A model generated the notes under the pieces. It was not told the origin of the DNA, did not search any database, and worked only from the letters and a program-made list of their open reading frames with translations. From Flavobacteriaceae bacterium (GTDB lineage: Bacteria; Bacteroidota; Bacteroidia; Flavobacteriales; Flavobacteriaceae), in NCBI GenBank assembly GCA_018402385.1, contig JAGYJA010000008.1:1-64000 (forward strand): 64,000 bases of DNA. Reading direction: 5' to 3'. Of the stretch, positions 54,005-63,428 are shown piece by piece (position 1 is the first letter of the stretch; every line of letters begins with the position of its first letter). Made by a program: the position numbers and the translations under genes.

Positions 54005-54791
54005 TATTTTAGGCTGTGGCTGGTTAGGGTTCTCTTTGGCAATTTCGCTACAGCGAAAGGGGTTTTCTATTAAAGGTTCTACTACTTCAAATGATAAAAT
54101 CCCTTTTTTGAAAAATGAAAAGATTGACCCTTATTTAATCAGTTTAACCGAAAACACAGTTGTTGGCAACATCGATTCCTTTCTAGAGGGAAGCCAAACG
54201 CTTCTCATCAATGTACCCCCGGGCATGAAAGGTCAAAACGCCTTCCCTTTTAGCAAAAAAATACAAGCTTTGATTCCCCTTATTGAAAAATCTTCCATAA
54301 AGCAATTGCTTTTTGTAAGTTCAACGTCGGTGTTTAACGATTTTCAAGGGCAGGTTAATGAAGACACCCTCCCACAACCTGATACTGATTCAGGTAAGGA
54401 GTTGCTAAAAACGGAGCAGCTTTTGTTGAAAAATGATTCATTTGAAACCACGATAGTGCGTTTTGGTGGGCTCATTGGTGAAGACCGTCATCCTGTAAAT
54501 TTCTTAGCGGGAAGGGTAAATCTTTCCGGAGGAGAAGCGCCTGTAAATTTAATTCACCGTGCTGATTGCATGGGTATTATTGAAGCGATTATTGAAAACC
54601 AGTTTTGGGGAAAAATTGTACATGGAGTTTCGCCGCAACATCCTTCAAAAAAGGTTTATTATACAGAAAAAGCTTTGCAAAAAAATCTGATACCACCTGA
54701 TTTTAAACTTGAAGAAGCCCGGAATGATAAGTGTGTGTCAAGCAGGTATTTGTCAAATGAATTGAAGTATAGGTTTCAAAAAGAATTGTAG
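53991..54791 (+). CDS. NAD(P)-dependent epimerase-like SDR protein (YeeZ-like)
   Basis: About 266 residues from ATG 53991 (MQQISILGCGWLGFSLAIS); an in-frame ATG at 53979 is also possible. The Rossmann loop reads GCGWLG rather than the usual GxxGxxG, as in E. coli YeeZ. LFVSSTSVF and HRADCMGIIEAII blocks are conserved in the group. Substrate unknown. It overlaps the M28 gene by 14 nt, implying coupled translation. Confidence 0.82.
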   Translation: MQQISILGCGWLGFSLAISLQRKGFSIKGSTTSNDKIPFLKNEKIDPYLISLTENTVVGNIDSFLEGSQTLLINVPPGMKGQNAFPFSKKIQALIPLIEKSSIKQLLFVSSTSVFNDFQGQVNEDTLPQPDTDSGKELLKTEQLLLKNDSFETTIVRFGGLIGEDRHPVNFLAGRVNLSGGEAPVNLIHRADCMGIIEAIIENQFWGKIVHGVSPQHPSKKVYYTEKALQKNLIPPDFKLEEARNDKCVSSRYLSNELKYRFQKEL

Positions 54792-54822
54792 TTTTTGAAA
54801 TTAAAGCTCATTTTTTGCATAA

Positions 54823-54850
54823 AAAAAGGGAGCCAATGGACTCCCTTTTT
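54823..54850. terminator. Bidirectional terminator
   Basis: Stem AAAAAGGGAG / CTCCCTTTTT with an 8-nt loop, between the convergent SDR and M13 peptidase genes. Confidence 0.88.
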
Positions 54851-54868
54851 CTTTTTAAAATATATTTA

Positions 54869-56929
54869 TTACCAGATTTTAATTCTGTCTTCCGGAGCGA
54901 GATACATAGCGTCTCCTTCTTTTGTTGCAAAGGCTTCATGAAAGGCATCCAGGTTTCTAATGGGTACCCAGGCTCTGTAATTTCCGGGAGAGTGAGGCCC
55001 TAGTTTTAATTGACGCATCATGGCTTCCTCACGGTATTGAATTCTCCAGATGGTTCCCCAAGAGAGGAAGAATCTTTGTTCTTGAGTAAACCCGTCTATA
55101 AGTCCGGGATCGCCATGTTCAGCTAGGTACAATCTCAAACCATCAAGTGCCGCATTGGTTCCACCAAGGTCACCAATATTTTCACCAAGAGCAAGTTTTC
55201 CGTTGATGTTTTGGCCGGGCAATACTTCAATAGCACTGTATTGATCAGCAAGCCCTTCTCCTAAAGCTTCAAAAGCGGTAAGATCTTCTTCTGTCCACCA
55301 GTTATTGAGGTTTCCTTCAGCATCAAAACGAGAACCACTGTCATCAAATCCGTGAGAGATTTCGTGACCAATAACAGCTCCGATTCCACCAAAGTTTACA
55401 GCAGGATCTGCTTTGTAATCATAAAAAGGGGGCTGTAAGATTGCCGCCGGAAAAACAATTTCATTGAATGTCGGGCTGTAATAAGCGTTCACAATTTGAG
55501 GAGGCATAAACCATTCTGTTTTATCAACAGGCTTGCTTAATTTTTCCAGAGTGCGATTGTAGTTCCACTGTGAAGCAGCCATTCGGTTGTCAAAGAAGGT
55601 GGCATTTTCTTTAACTTCGAGTTCAGAATAATCTTTCCAAACGTCTGGATACCCAATTTTAATATTTATTTTATGAAGTTTTTCAAGGGCTTTCACTTTG
55701 GTATCTTCAGTCATCCAGGGAAGTGCTTTGATGCGTGTATCATAAGCTTCAACCACTTTTGCTATCATTTCTTCAGCGGTTTTCTTGGCTTCTGCCGGAA
55801 ACATTTTATCAACATAAAGCTTACCAAGAGCTTCACCTAGCACACCATTTACAGTACCCAATGCTCTTTCATCAAGAGGCTTTTGTTTTTCAGCGCCGCT
55901 CATGGTTTTGGCATAGAAATCCCAATTTGCTTTTTCTATTTCCATAGTGAGCATTCCGGAAGCGCCGTTTAATCCGGACCATCTTAGGAATGTTTTCCAG
56001 TCCTCTACTTCATTTTCTGCAAAGATGTCTTTTAAAGATTCAGTATATTTCAATTCTGTTATAATGATTGTGTCAATTTCTTTGGCACCAATTCCTTCAA
56101 AATATTTGTTCCAGTTGATTTGTGGAACCATGCTTTGAAGTTGTTCAATAGATCTTGGATTGTTTCTCTTTCTGGCATCACGACGTTCTGCTCTGTCCAT
56201 TCTGTGCGTAGCGAGTTTGGTTTCAAAGGCTAAAATGCGCTCAGCTTGTGCTGCGGCTTCTTCCTCAGTGTCTCCCAAAAATTGTAACATTCTGGTCACG
56301 TGTGCTACATACTTTTCCCGTTTCTCTTTAGAGTCTTCATCATCATTTAAATAGTAATCTTTATCGGGAAGACCCAAACCTGAAGCACCCAGATAAGCGA
56401 CATTTTTATTGCTGTCATTTGGTGCCCCTGACACATAAAACCCAAAGAAGTCTGAGTTTCCTTTAGATTGCATTTCAGTTAGGTAGTTTTGTAAACCCTC
56501 TATGTCTTCAATGGCTTCAATTTTTTCCAAATAGGGATGTAATGGTTCGATACCTGCAGCATCTCTGGCTACCGTATCCATAATAGATTTAAAAAGATAA
56601 ACGGCCTTCGCCTGGTCTGAACCGGCCTCTAAATTGGTATCGTCCATCGCGCTTTTTAAAATCGACAGGACGTCTTCATTGGTATTTTTGCGTAACTCTG
56701 CAAAGCTACCCCAACTGGTTTCATCTTCCGGAATGGGATTTTCATCCAGCCAGGTGCCGTTTACATATCTGAAAAAATCTTGAGTAGCGCTTGTGGTAGT
56801 GTCCATATAAGCCAGATTAATTCCATGAAGGGTCTCGTCTTGTTGCTCTTGTTTGTCTGTTTTACAAGCCACGGATACAGCTGTCAAGGCTATTATGGCA
56901 AGTAAAGAGTTTAATGTGTTGGTTTTCAT
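54869..56929 (-). CDS. M13 family metallopeptidase (neprilysin/PepO type) lipoprotein
   Basis: 686 residues, the full M13 length. Lipoprotein signal with Cys near 22 (AVSVAC). The zinc site is H522-E523-I-S-H526 in VIGHEISHGFDDSG, and GENIGDLGG gives the third ligand Glu region; the substrate-binding NAYYSP motif is present. It degrades oligopeptides in the periplasm or at the surface. The N-terminal Thr/Asp-rich stretch after the Cys is typical of an exported lipoprotein linker. Confidence 0.95.
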   Translation of the reverse strand: MKTNTLNSLLAIIALTAVSVACKTDKQEQQDETLHGINLAYMDTTTSATQDFFRYVNGTWLDENPIPEDETSWGSFAELRKNTNEDVLSILKSAMDDTNLEAGSDQAKAVYLFKSIMDTVARDAAGIEPLHPYLEKIEAIEDIEGLQNYLTEMQSKGNSDFFGFYVSGAPNDSNKNVAYLGASGLGLPDKDYYLNDDEDSKEKREKYVAHVTRMLQFLGDTEEEAAAQAERILAFETKLATHRMDRAERRDARKRNNPRSIEQLQSMVPQINWNKYFEGIGAKEIDTIIITELKYTESLKDIFAENEVEDWKTFLRWSGLNGASGMLTMEIEKANWDFYAKTMSGAEKQKPLDERALGTVNGVLGEALGKLYVDKMFPAEAKKTAEEMIAKVVEAYDTRIKALPWMTEDTKVKALEKLHKINIKIGYPDVWKDYSELEVKENATFFDNRMAASQWNYNRTLEKLSKPVDKTEWFMPPQIVNAYYSPTFNEIVFPAAILQPPFYDYKADPAVNFGGIGAVIGHEISHGFDDSGSRFDAEGNLNNWWTEEDLTAFEALGEGLADQYSAIEVLPGQNINGKLALGENIGDLGGTNAALDGLRLYLAEHGDPGLIDGFTQEQRFFLSWGTIWRIQYREEAMMRQLKLGPHSPGNYRAWVPIRNLDAFHEAFATKEGDAMYLAPEDRIKIW

Positions 56930-57089
56930 TTGTTACTATTTATTGTTTTTAAAGTTAAGCGTGTACACTCATAAACAACTTTTAGTATATTTAATGAAAA
57001 TTGAAAAGAGTGTTTTTTTTATTAATGCGCCAAGTTATTACTATTGTAACAGTTGTACTGTTAAAATAAAACTAAAATATAAGGTTTAA

Positions 57090-57644
57090 TTAAAGTGAAT
57101 CTTGTGCCTGACTGTTTTCTACTCGCTCCATATTTTCTTCCAAACGGGTCATTTCATCGATGCGTTGTTTCTCAAAAAGCTCATTAATTTGAATGATTAA
57201 GTTTGAAAAAGCGGCATTGGCTTCCTTTAGATTTTCTGCTATAACATCTGTTTTGACAGTAGGTTGATGCAGGTTTTCATCCAGTAGTTTTATTCTCACA
57301 TTGAGTACGCGCATTCTTGATGAAATGGAATTTGTGTTCAAATATTCAGGGATGTTTTTTAACAAAGAGTCTGATACAGAAACCATTCTTTCAGTTTCAG
57401 CTCTGTAACTTCTAACATTCCCTTGGTTGATGCGTTTCAAATCATTTTCAAATTCTTTGAAGTATTGCCAGGAAGTAACTTGGTTTTGGGCTTCAGGCGA
57501 AAGAACAGGAAAACGGCTGTCAAGCTTTGGTAAATCCAAATCACTTTCATTGTTTGTTTGATTTTCCGGATTCTCTTTATTAGTGTTACAGGAAACAATA
57601 AATGCAATCAAAATCAAAACAAGGGCTTTACCAAATGGTTTCAT
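57090..57644 (-). CDS. Hypothetical helical lipoprotein
   Basis: About 184 residues from ATG 57644 (MKPFGKALVLILIAFIVSC), the start that gives a clean lipobox (IVSC). The mature protein has an Asn/Glu-rich linker followed by long amphipathic helices (about 70-180) with coiled-coil character (LEENMERVENSQ). No family recognised. Divergent from the threonine dehydrogenase gene. Confidence 0.65.
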   Translation of the reverse strand: MKPFGKALVLILIAFIVSCNTNKENPENQTNNESDLDLPKLDSRFPVLSPEAQNQVTSWQYFKEFENDLKRINQGNVRSYRAETERMVSVSDSLLKNIPEYLNTNSISSRMRVLNVRIKLLDENLHQPTVKTDVIAENLKEANAAFSNLIIQINELFEKQRIDEMTRLEENMERVENSQAQDSL

Positions 57645-57809
57645 TGTACAAAAGTTCTTATAGGAAACGAAAGTAACCATTTTTAAGAAAACACTCTGGA
57701 ATCCGTTTAAAATAATTCCAAAAACCCTTTTATAAGAAGTTATATTTTTCAGAAGGAATGCCACTTGCCGCTTTGATTTTATATCTTTACGACACTAAAT
57801 CCAAAATAA

Positions 57810-58763
57810 ATGAAATCGAGAATTCTCATCCTGGGTGCCTGTGGTCAAATAGGCACTGAATTAACAACTGCTTTACGACAAAAATATGGCAACCACAAAG
57901 TCATTGCCAGCGATATAAGAGAAGGTGATGAAGAGATGATGAAAAGCGGACCGTTTGAAATCATTGATGCCACCAATTATGAGGCCATTGAAAATATAGT
58001 GATTCAATATGAAATCAATGAAGTTTATTTGATGGCAGCCATGCTTTCAGCGACAGCCGAAAAGTTTCCATCAAAAGCCTGGCAATTAAATATGAATTCT
58101 TTATTCAATGTTTTGAATTTAGCTAAGGAGAAAAAGATTGAAAAGATATTTTGGCCCTCAAGCATAGCAGTTTTTGGACCCACAACCCCACGGGTCAACA
58201 CTCCTCAGCACACTATAATGGAACCCTCAACGGTGTATGGCATCAGCAAACAGGCCGGCGAACGCTGGTGTGAATACTACTTTAAAAAATATGGAGTGGA
58301 TGTGCGCAGTATTCGATATCCAGGAATCATAAGTTGGCAAACACTTCCCGGAGGAGGCACAACAGATTATGCTATTGATATTTATCACAAAGCCCTGAAA
58401 CATCACAAATACATTTGTTTCCTAAAGGCAGGAACTACACTTCCAATGATTTATATGGATGATGCCATCAGGGCAACGCTTGATATTATGGAAGCTTCAC
58501 CGGAAAAAATAGAAATACGTTCTTCATACAATCTGGGAGCCATCAGTTTTGACCCCGAAGAAATCACCGCCAGTATCAAAAAACAACTGCCTGAGTTTTC
58601 CATAAGCTATGAGCCCGATTTCCGTCAGGCCATTGCAGACAGCTGGCCACAAAGTATCGACGATCAGGATGCCCGTGACCACTGGGGATGGCTTCATCAA
58701 TATGATTTGGATGCTATCACTGAAGATATGCTCAAAAATTTAGGGCCAAAATACAAGAATTAA
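57810..58763 (+). CDS. tdh: L-threonine 3-dehydrogenase, SDR type
   Basis: 317 residues. Extended short-chain dehydrogenase with NAD-binding GACGQIG at the N-terminus, FWPSSIAVFGPTTPR and catalytic Y143-x-x-x-K147 (VYGISKQAGERW). The C-terminal SYEPDFRQAIADSWPQSIDD is characteristic of Flavobacterium-type threonine dehydrogenase rather than sugar epimerases. It oxidises L-threonine to 2-amino-3-oxobutyrate, normally split by Kbl to glycine and acetyl-CoA; no kbl is in the window. Its stop overlaps the mhpD start (TAATG), so it is coupled to the pathway below. Confidence 0.9.
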   Translation: MKSRILILGACGQIGTELTTALRQKYGNHKVIASDIREGDEEMMKSGPFEIIDATNYEAIENIVIQYEINEVYLMAAMLSATAEKFPSKAWQLNMNSLFNVLNLAKEKKIEKIFWPSSIAVFGPTTPRVNTPQHTIMEPSTVYGISKQAGERWCEYYFKKYGVDVRSIRYPGIISWQTLPGGGTTDYAIDIYHKALKHHKYICFLKAGTTLPMIYMDDAIRATLDIMEASPEKIEIRSSYNLGAISFDPEEITASIKKQLPEFSISYEPDFRQAIADSWPQSIDDQDARDHWGWLHQYDLDAITEDMLKNLGPKYKN

Positions 58764-59551
58764 TGTCTGAAGATACTGAAATACTTACAGCTGCCTCTCA
58801 ACTTGAAATTGCAGCGGCATCAAAAATACCTTGCGATCCGGTACGGATTTTCATAGGAGAATCCTCACAAGAAAAAGCCTATGCCGTTCAAAAACTCATC
58901 ACCAAAAGCCGAATCCTACAAGGCGCAAAACCCATCGGAAAAAAAATTGGCCTTACCTCGGTAAAAGTGCAACAACAACTGGGAGTTGACCAGCCTGATT
59001 TTGGGATGCTTTTTGACGATATGGAAATAGAAAATGGTGGAAACCTTTCCATTTCAGAGACTATGCAACCCAAAGTAGAAGCAGAAATCGCCTTTGTGCT
59101 TAAAAAGGACCTCCATTCAAAAAACCCATCCCTTGCTGAAATTGAGGAAGCCATCGACTATGCCGTGGCTGCAATCGAAATTGTGGGAAGCCGCATTGCC
59201 GATTGGGACATCAAAATCACAGATACCATTGCAGACAATGCTTCGGCGAGTCATTTTGTACTGGGAGATGTAAAAAAGCAACTCTCAGAAATTGACCTGA
59301 TTGATTGCGAGATGCAACTCTTTCAAAACAACCAATTGGTTTCCCAGGGAAGCGGAGCCGCTTGTCTGGGATCACCACTTATCGCGGTACAATGGCTGGC
59401 AAAGAAAATGGTGGAAATGGAAACTCCGCTACAAGCCGGTGATGTTGTTTTATCCGGTGCTTTGGGACCTATGGTCAATATCTTAGAGGGAGATAAAATC
59501 AAAGCAACCGTGGAGGGTCTGGGACAAGTTAGTCTTGAATTTACAAACTAA
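58763..59551 (+). CDS. mhpD: 2-keto-4-pentenoate hydratase
   Basis: 262 residues. It hydrates 2-hydroxypenta-2,4-dienoate to 4-hydroxy-2-oxopentanoate. [35 protein letters not shown] and DTIADNASA agree closely with MhpD; the paralogous 4-oxalocrotonate decarboxylase cannot be completely excluded. It starts inside the tdh stop codon and is followed by mhpF after 5 nt. Confidence 0.9.
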   Translation: MSEDTEILTAASQLEIAAASKIPCDPVRIFIGESSQEKAYAVQKLITKSRILQGAKPIGKKIGLTSVKVQQQLGVDQPDFGMLFDDMEIENGGNLSISETMQPKVEAEIAFVLKKDLHSKNPSLAEIEEAIDYAVAAIEIVGSRIADWDIKITDTIADNASASHFVLGDVKKQLSEIDLIDCEMQLFQNNQLVSQGSGAACLGSPLIAVQWLAKKMVEMETPLQAGDVVLSGALGPMVNILEGDKIKATVEGLGQVSLEFTN

Positions 59552-59556
59552 TAAAA

Positions 59557-60498
59557 ATGCAAAAAACCAAAGTCGCCATCATCGGCTCAGGAAATATTGG
59601 AACCGATTTGTTAATCAAAATCATCCGCACCTCCAAATTGCTGGAAGTGACTGTTCTGGTGGGCATCGACCCAGATTCTGACGGACTCAAACGTGCCGAG
59701 CGATTGGGTGTAAAAACCACCCCAAAAGGAATTGACGGCTTGATTGAAATGCCCGAGTTTAATGACATCAAAATCATTTTTGACGCCACTTCCGCAAAAG
59801 CGCATCACTACAATTATGAAAAAATAAAAGCCTTCCCCGGCAAGAAAATGGTGGACCTGACCCCTGCGGCAATCGGTCCGTTTCTGGTACCTGCTGTTAA
59901 TTTTAAAGGAATCAAAGACCTGGATAACGTCAATATGGTGACCTGTGGCGGACAAGCAACCATCCCTATGGTCGCTGCGGTATCAAGGGTTGCCAAAGTG
60001 CATTATGCCGAAATTGTCGCTGCCATCGCCAGCAAATCAGCCGGGCCGGGAACACGTGCCAATATTGATGAATTTACGGAAACCACTTCAGATGCCATCG
60101 TCAAAGTGGGTGGCGCTGCACGCGGAAAAGCCATCATCATCCTCAATCCTGCCGAACCGCCCTTGGTAATGAGGGATACCATTTTAACCCTAAGCAAACC
60201 GGCAGACCGGGAAGCCATTCGGCAAAGTATTAAAGAAATGGAAGCCGAAGTGCAACAATATGTGCCCGGATATACCTTAAAACAAGAAGTACAATTTGAA
60301 GACATTCCGGAAAGCGACCCGGTGTTTATTGAAGGATTGGGAAAAGTACACGGACTCAAAACCACGATTTTACTGGAAGTCATCGGTGCCGGGCATTATT
60401 TGCCTGAATACGCAGGGAATCTGGATATCATGACCTCAGCAGCCCTGGCGGCAGGGGAACGGATGGTGGCTTCGACAAGCTCAGCCACCGGGAGTTGA
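59557..60498 (+). CDS. mhpF: Acetaldehyde dehydrogenase (acetylating)
   Basis: 313 residues. It converts acetaldehyde and CoA to acetyl-CoA with NAD+, channelled from the MhpE aldolase. N-terminal [10 protein letters not shown] is the NAD loop, catalytic Cys130 is in MVTCGGQAT, and [16 protein letters not shown] and [14 protein letters not shown] are conserved. The normal ending AAGERM is followed by [10 protein letters not shown], which is encoded by a palindromic repeat (60465-60489) instead of family sequence. Confidence 0.95.
   Translation: MQKTKVAIIGSGNIGTDLLIKIIRTSKLLEVTVLVGIDPDSDGLKRAERLGVKTTPKGIDGLIEMPEFNDIKIIFDATSAKAHHYNYEKIKAFPGKKMVDLTPAAIGPFLVPAVNFKGIKDLDNVNMVTCGGQATIPMVAAVSRVAKVHYAEIVAAIASKSAGPGTRANIDEFTETTSDAIVKVGGAARGKAIIILNPAEPPLVMRDTILTLSKPADREAIRQSIKEMEAEVQQYVPGYTLKQEVQFEDIPESDPVFIEGLGKVHGLKTTILLEVIGAGHYLPEYAGNLDIMTSAALAAGERMVASTSSATGS
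60465..60489. repeat. Palindromic repeat (family 3) forming the 3' end of mhpF
   Basis: Arms GGTGGCT / AGCCACC around an 11-nt core (25 nt in all). A partial second copy follows: GCTCAGCCACCGGGA occurs at both 60479-60493 and 60520-60534. The first copy is translated as the MhpF C-terminus; the second lies in the mhpF-mhpE gap. Confidence 0.8.
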
Positions 60499-60557
60499 AT
60501 GAGATGTGATTTCGGTTCCGCTCAGCCACCGGGAATAATTGAATAAAATTAAAGATT

Positions 60558-61595
60558 ATGAGTAATAATAACGAGACCCCCGACTTCTCGGGGGTGTATA
60601 TACAAGACGTTACCTTAAGAGACGGTATGCACGCCATTGGCCATCAATATACCAAAGAGCAGGTCTTTCAAATTGCAAAAGCACTGGATGACGCCAAGGT
60701 GGACGCTATTGAAATTGCACACGGCGACGGACTTGCCGGGGGGAGTTTTAATTATGGTTTTGGCGCTCATACCGATTGGGACTGGCTGGAAGGTGTTGCA
60801 GAAACACTTAACCACGCGGTTTTAACGACCCTTTTATTACCGGGAATTGGTACCATAGCAGATTTAAAACGCGCCGCAAAACTGGGAGTCAAATCGGTGC
60901 GCATTGCAACCCATTGTACGGAAGCCGATGTCGCAGCACAACACATCGCCGCCGCAAAAGACTTGGGGATGGATGTTGCCGGGTTTTTAATGATGGCACA
61001 TATGAATCCGCCAGAGAAACTGGCAGAGCAGGCAAAACTAATGGAAAGCTATGGAGCCGATTGTATCTATGTAACCGATTCAGCCGGGGCTTTACTAATG
61101 CAAGATGTTGTGGACAGAATGAACGCCTTTAAAGACGTGTTAGACCCCAAAACCCAAATCGGTATTCACTGCCATCACAATCTTTCACTAGGTGTTGCCA
61201 ATACCATCGTCGCGATGGAACACGGTGCCACACGGCTCGATGCCTCTCTGGCAGGAATGGGTGCCGGGGCGGGAAATTGTCCGTTGGAAGTGCTTATCGC
61301 TGTATTGAACAGAATGGGAAAAGAAACGAACTGTGACCTTTATGCCCTGATGGACCTCGCTGATGATGTCATCAGGCCGTTACAAAAACGACCGGTGCGT
61401 GTGGACAGGGAAACCCTTTCCTTGGGTTATGCAGGTATCTATTCCAGCTTTTTACTCCACGCTGAAAAAGCAGCAAAGACTTACGGACTCAAAACCGGGG
61501 ATATTTTACAGGAACTGGGCAAACGTAAAATGGTGGGCGGACAGGAAGATATGATTGTGGATGTGGCATTGGATATGTTGAAGAGGGATAAATAG
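60558..61595 (+). CDS. mhpE: 4-hydroxy-2-oxovalerate aldolase
   Basis: 345 residues. It cleaves 4-hydroxy-2-oxopentanoate to pyruvate and acetaldehyde. [15 protein letters not shown] supplies the catalytic Arg/Asp and metal ligand, and [11 protein letters not shown] the metal-binding His204 and His206. [14 protein letters not shown] is conserved. The first 14 residues ([14 protein letters not shown]) come from a GC-rich palindrome just after the ATG, where family members have only a few residues. Confidence 0.96.
   Translation: MSNNNETPDFSGVYIQDVTLRDGMHAIGHQYTKEQVFQIAKALDDAKVDAIEIAHGDGLAGGSFNYGFGAHTDWDWLEGVAETLNHAVLTTLLLPGIGTIADLKRAAKLGVKSVRIATHCTEADVAAQHIAAAKDLGMDVAGFLMMAHMNPPEKLAEQAKLMESYGADCIYVTDSAGALLMQDVVDRMNAFKDVLDPKTQIGIHCHHNLSLGVANTIVAMEHGATRLDASLAGMGAGAGNCPLEVLIAVLNRMGKETNCDLYALMDLADDVIRPLQKRPVRVDRETLSLGYAGIYSSFLLHAEKAAKTYGLKTGDILQELGKRKMVGGQEDMIVDVALDMLKRDK
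60576..60595. repeat. Palindromic repeat (family 1) inside mhpE coding sequence
   Basis: ACCCCCGACTTCTCGGGGGT, preceded by AATAATAACGAG, identical over this stretch to the copy in hemE. It is read in frame immediately after the start codon. Confidence 0.85.
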
Positions 61596-61643
61596 TTTTT
61601 AATTTGTGATTGATGAAAGTTTTGTTCAAACACCATAGTTAGA

Positions 61644-61679
61644 ACAAAAAAACCCAACACTTTCGTGTCAGGTTTTTTG
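61644..61679 (-). terminator. Terminator hairpin, copy 1
   Basis: On the minus strand CCTGACAC-GAAA-GTGTTGGG (with two G.T pairs) followed by seven T's. Nearly identical to copy 2 at 61768-61803. It could also stop rightward mhpE readthrough imperfectly. Confidence 0.8.
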
Positions 61680-61767
61680 CTCCTCCGCCTTTGGCGTACT
61701 CGAACTTTGCTCCCCATCTTGGGCTTCCCGATAGGCATCGGGATAAACTTCTCGCCCAATAGTGTCC
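61680..61767 (-). repeat. tRNA-like debris between two identical terminators
   Basis: TGCTCCCCATCTTGGGCT (61708-61725) matches the 3' end of the adjacent tRNA-Asn (61804-61821) at 17 of 18 positions, and a T-loop-like GTTCGAGT occurs on the minus strand near 61705-61698. A palindrome TCCCGAT-AGGC-ATCGGGA sits at 61726-61743. No complete tRNA can be folded here. Confidence 0.6.
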
Positions 61768-61803
61768 ACAAAAAAACCCAACACTTTCGTGTCAGGTTTT
61801 TTT
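61768..61803 (-). terminator. Terminator hairpin, copy 2, of tRNA-Asn
   Basis: Same stem-loop as copy 1, starting directly after the tRNA 3' end, with a T-tract on the minus strand. Confidence 0.88.
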
Positions 61804-61805
61804 TG

Positions 61806-61879
61806 CTCCCCCTCTTGGGCTCGAACCAAGGACCCTCTGATTAACAGTCAGATGCTCTAACCAACTGAGCTAAGGAGGA
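61806..61879 (-). tRNA. tRNA-Asn (GTT)
   Basis: 74 nt, CCA not encoded. Acceptor arms TCCTCCT and AGGGGGA pair (one T.G). The D-arm has AGCTCAGTTGGTTAGAGC, the anticodon loop CTGTTAA gives anticodon GTT between TCTGA and TCAGA, and the T-arm has the GGTTCGAGCC core. A promoter lies upstream and a hairpin terminator downstream, so it is a single-gene transcript. Confidence 0.95.
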
Positions 61880-61925
61880 AGGTAGTAATACCATTTATGC
61901 GTGCTTCGCTTTCGCTAAGCGGATG

Positions 61926-61955
61926 CAAATATAATTGAATTTTTAACTGTTGCAA
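61926..61955 (-). promoter_or_regulatory. Promoter of tRNA-Asn
   Basis: On the minus strand TTG (61955-61953), 19-nt spacer, TATATTTG (61933-61926): a full match to the Bacteroidota consensus. Confidence 0.75.
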
Positions 61956-62013
61956 AAACTAAATATAAAAATGTGCGTTTTTTTTGTTTCTTTGTCTGAC
62001 CAACCCGCCCGGT

Positions 62014-63356
62014 ATGCAAAATATTCTAAAACTATGTTTGCTTTTTGCAATTTTCCTTTCAGATATTGTATGGGCTCAAAATGACACTTTAGTACCCCCT
62101 GAAAACACCAAAACCGGATGGAGCTTTGGCCTGGTGCCCGCCGTCTCTTATAACAGTGATTTGGGTTTTAAATATGGTGGAGTGGTTAATTTCTTTCATT
62201 ATGGTGACGGCTCTCGTTATCCAAAATACGACCACTCCCTCTTTCTGGAAATTTCTCGCTATACCAAAGGCTCGGGTATCAATCGTTTTTTTTATGATTC
62301 AGACCAATTGATTCCGGGCCTACGCACCACAGCAGATCTCAGCTTGCTCACAGAAAAAGCAATGGCCTTTTATGGTTTCAATGGTTATGATGCGGTTTAT
62401 AATCCCCAGTTGGAAAACGATAACAATCCCGAGGAGTATATCTCCAGAATGTTTTACCGCCACGAACGACAAATTTTCAAATTCACTTTTGACCTGCAGG
62501 GAAAAATCAAGGGGAATCACTTGCGATGGCTCGCTGGCATTTCCCTGTTCAACACACAAGTGGGTGGAGTTGATATCAATGCACTCAATAAAGGGAAAGA
62601 CGAGGAAGATTTGCTGCCAGATGTGCCGGGGCTTTATGACCGTTATGTGGAATGGGGAATTATTTCTGAAAAGGAAAAAGAAGGCGGCTGGAACAATCAT
62701 CTAAAACTGGGAGTGGTATATGACACCAGAGATTTTGAGCCCAACCCTTCAAAAGGGTTGTGGAGCGAACTTATCTTTTTTGTCTCTCCTGATGTTGCCG
62801 GAAATGACTTTGGCTATACCAAAATGAGCATCACACACCGGCAATATGTCCCCTGCTTTCTGAGAAAAAACTTACCCTGGCACTGCGGGCACATTATCAA
62901 ACCACCATCGCCGGGGAGGTACCATTCTATATGCAGCCTTATCTCATTAGTTCGTTTCACAATGCCGCCGACACAGACGCGCTGGGAGGCGCACGCACCC
63001 TTCGCGGTATCTTGCGCAATAGAGTTGTAGGAGATGGTGTGGTGATGGGCAATGCAGAGCTTCGGTGGAGAAGCACTCCCAGGATCATCTTCAAACAAAA
63101 CTTTTATTTGGGGATCAACGCCTTTTTTGATACCGGAAGGGTCGTTGATAAAATTGATCTGAACCTTTCAGAAGTGCCTGAAGAGGAAAGGATGGATTTT
63201 TTCAAACCCGATAAAGAAGGATTTCACTCCTCCTTGGGAGCAGGATTGCGAATAGTGATGAATGAAAACTTTATCGTGGCACTGGATTACGGCAAACCCC
63301 TGGACGACCGTGATGGCAAAAACGGACTCTACATCGGTTTAAATTATCTGTTTTAA
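62014..63356 (+). pseudogene. Outer-membrane beta-barrel protein (BamA/TamA-surface-antigen-like), frameshifted
   Basis: Read together, two frames give about 447 residues: signal peptide at MQNILKLCLLFAIFL...WAQ from ATG 62014, then alternating strands to a terminal YIGLNYLF ending in Phe. VVYDTRDFEPNPSKGLW and LGGARTLRGILRNRVVGDG resemble the barrel part of BamA-like proteins; no POTRA domains precede it. The frame breaks at 62850-62853: four C's where five would give VPLLSEKLTLALRAHYQ. Either a recent frameshift or a homopolymer error. Confidence 0.8.
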
Positions 63357-63428
63357 TCAGACCTTGTTTGCATAGATTTTACCATGTTGTTAACAGTCAA
63401 CCTGTTAAATGTTTTGTACTTTAAGAGT

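Noticed and set aside
61481..61771. Minus-strand 96-codon frame through the terminator and tRNA debris
   Set aside because: It consists of repeat and terminator sequence plus the antisense of mhpE.
62320..62700. 126-codon minus-strand frame inside the outer-membrane barrel gene
   Set aside because: No signal or domain; the + strand barrel explains the region.
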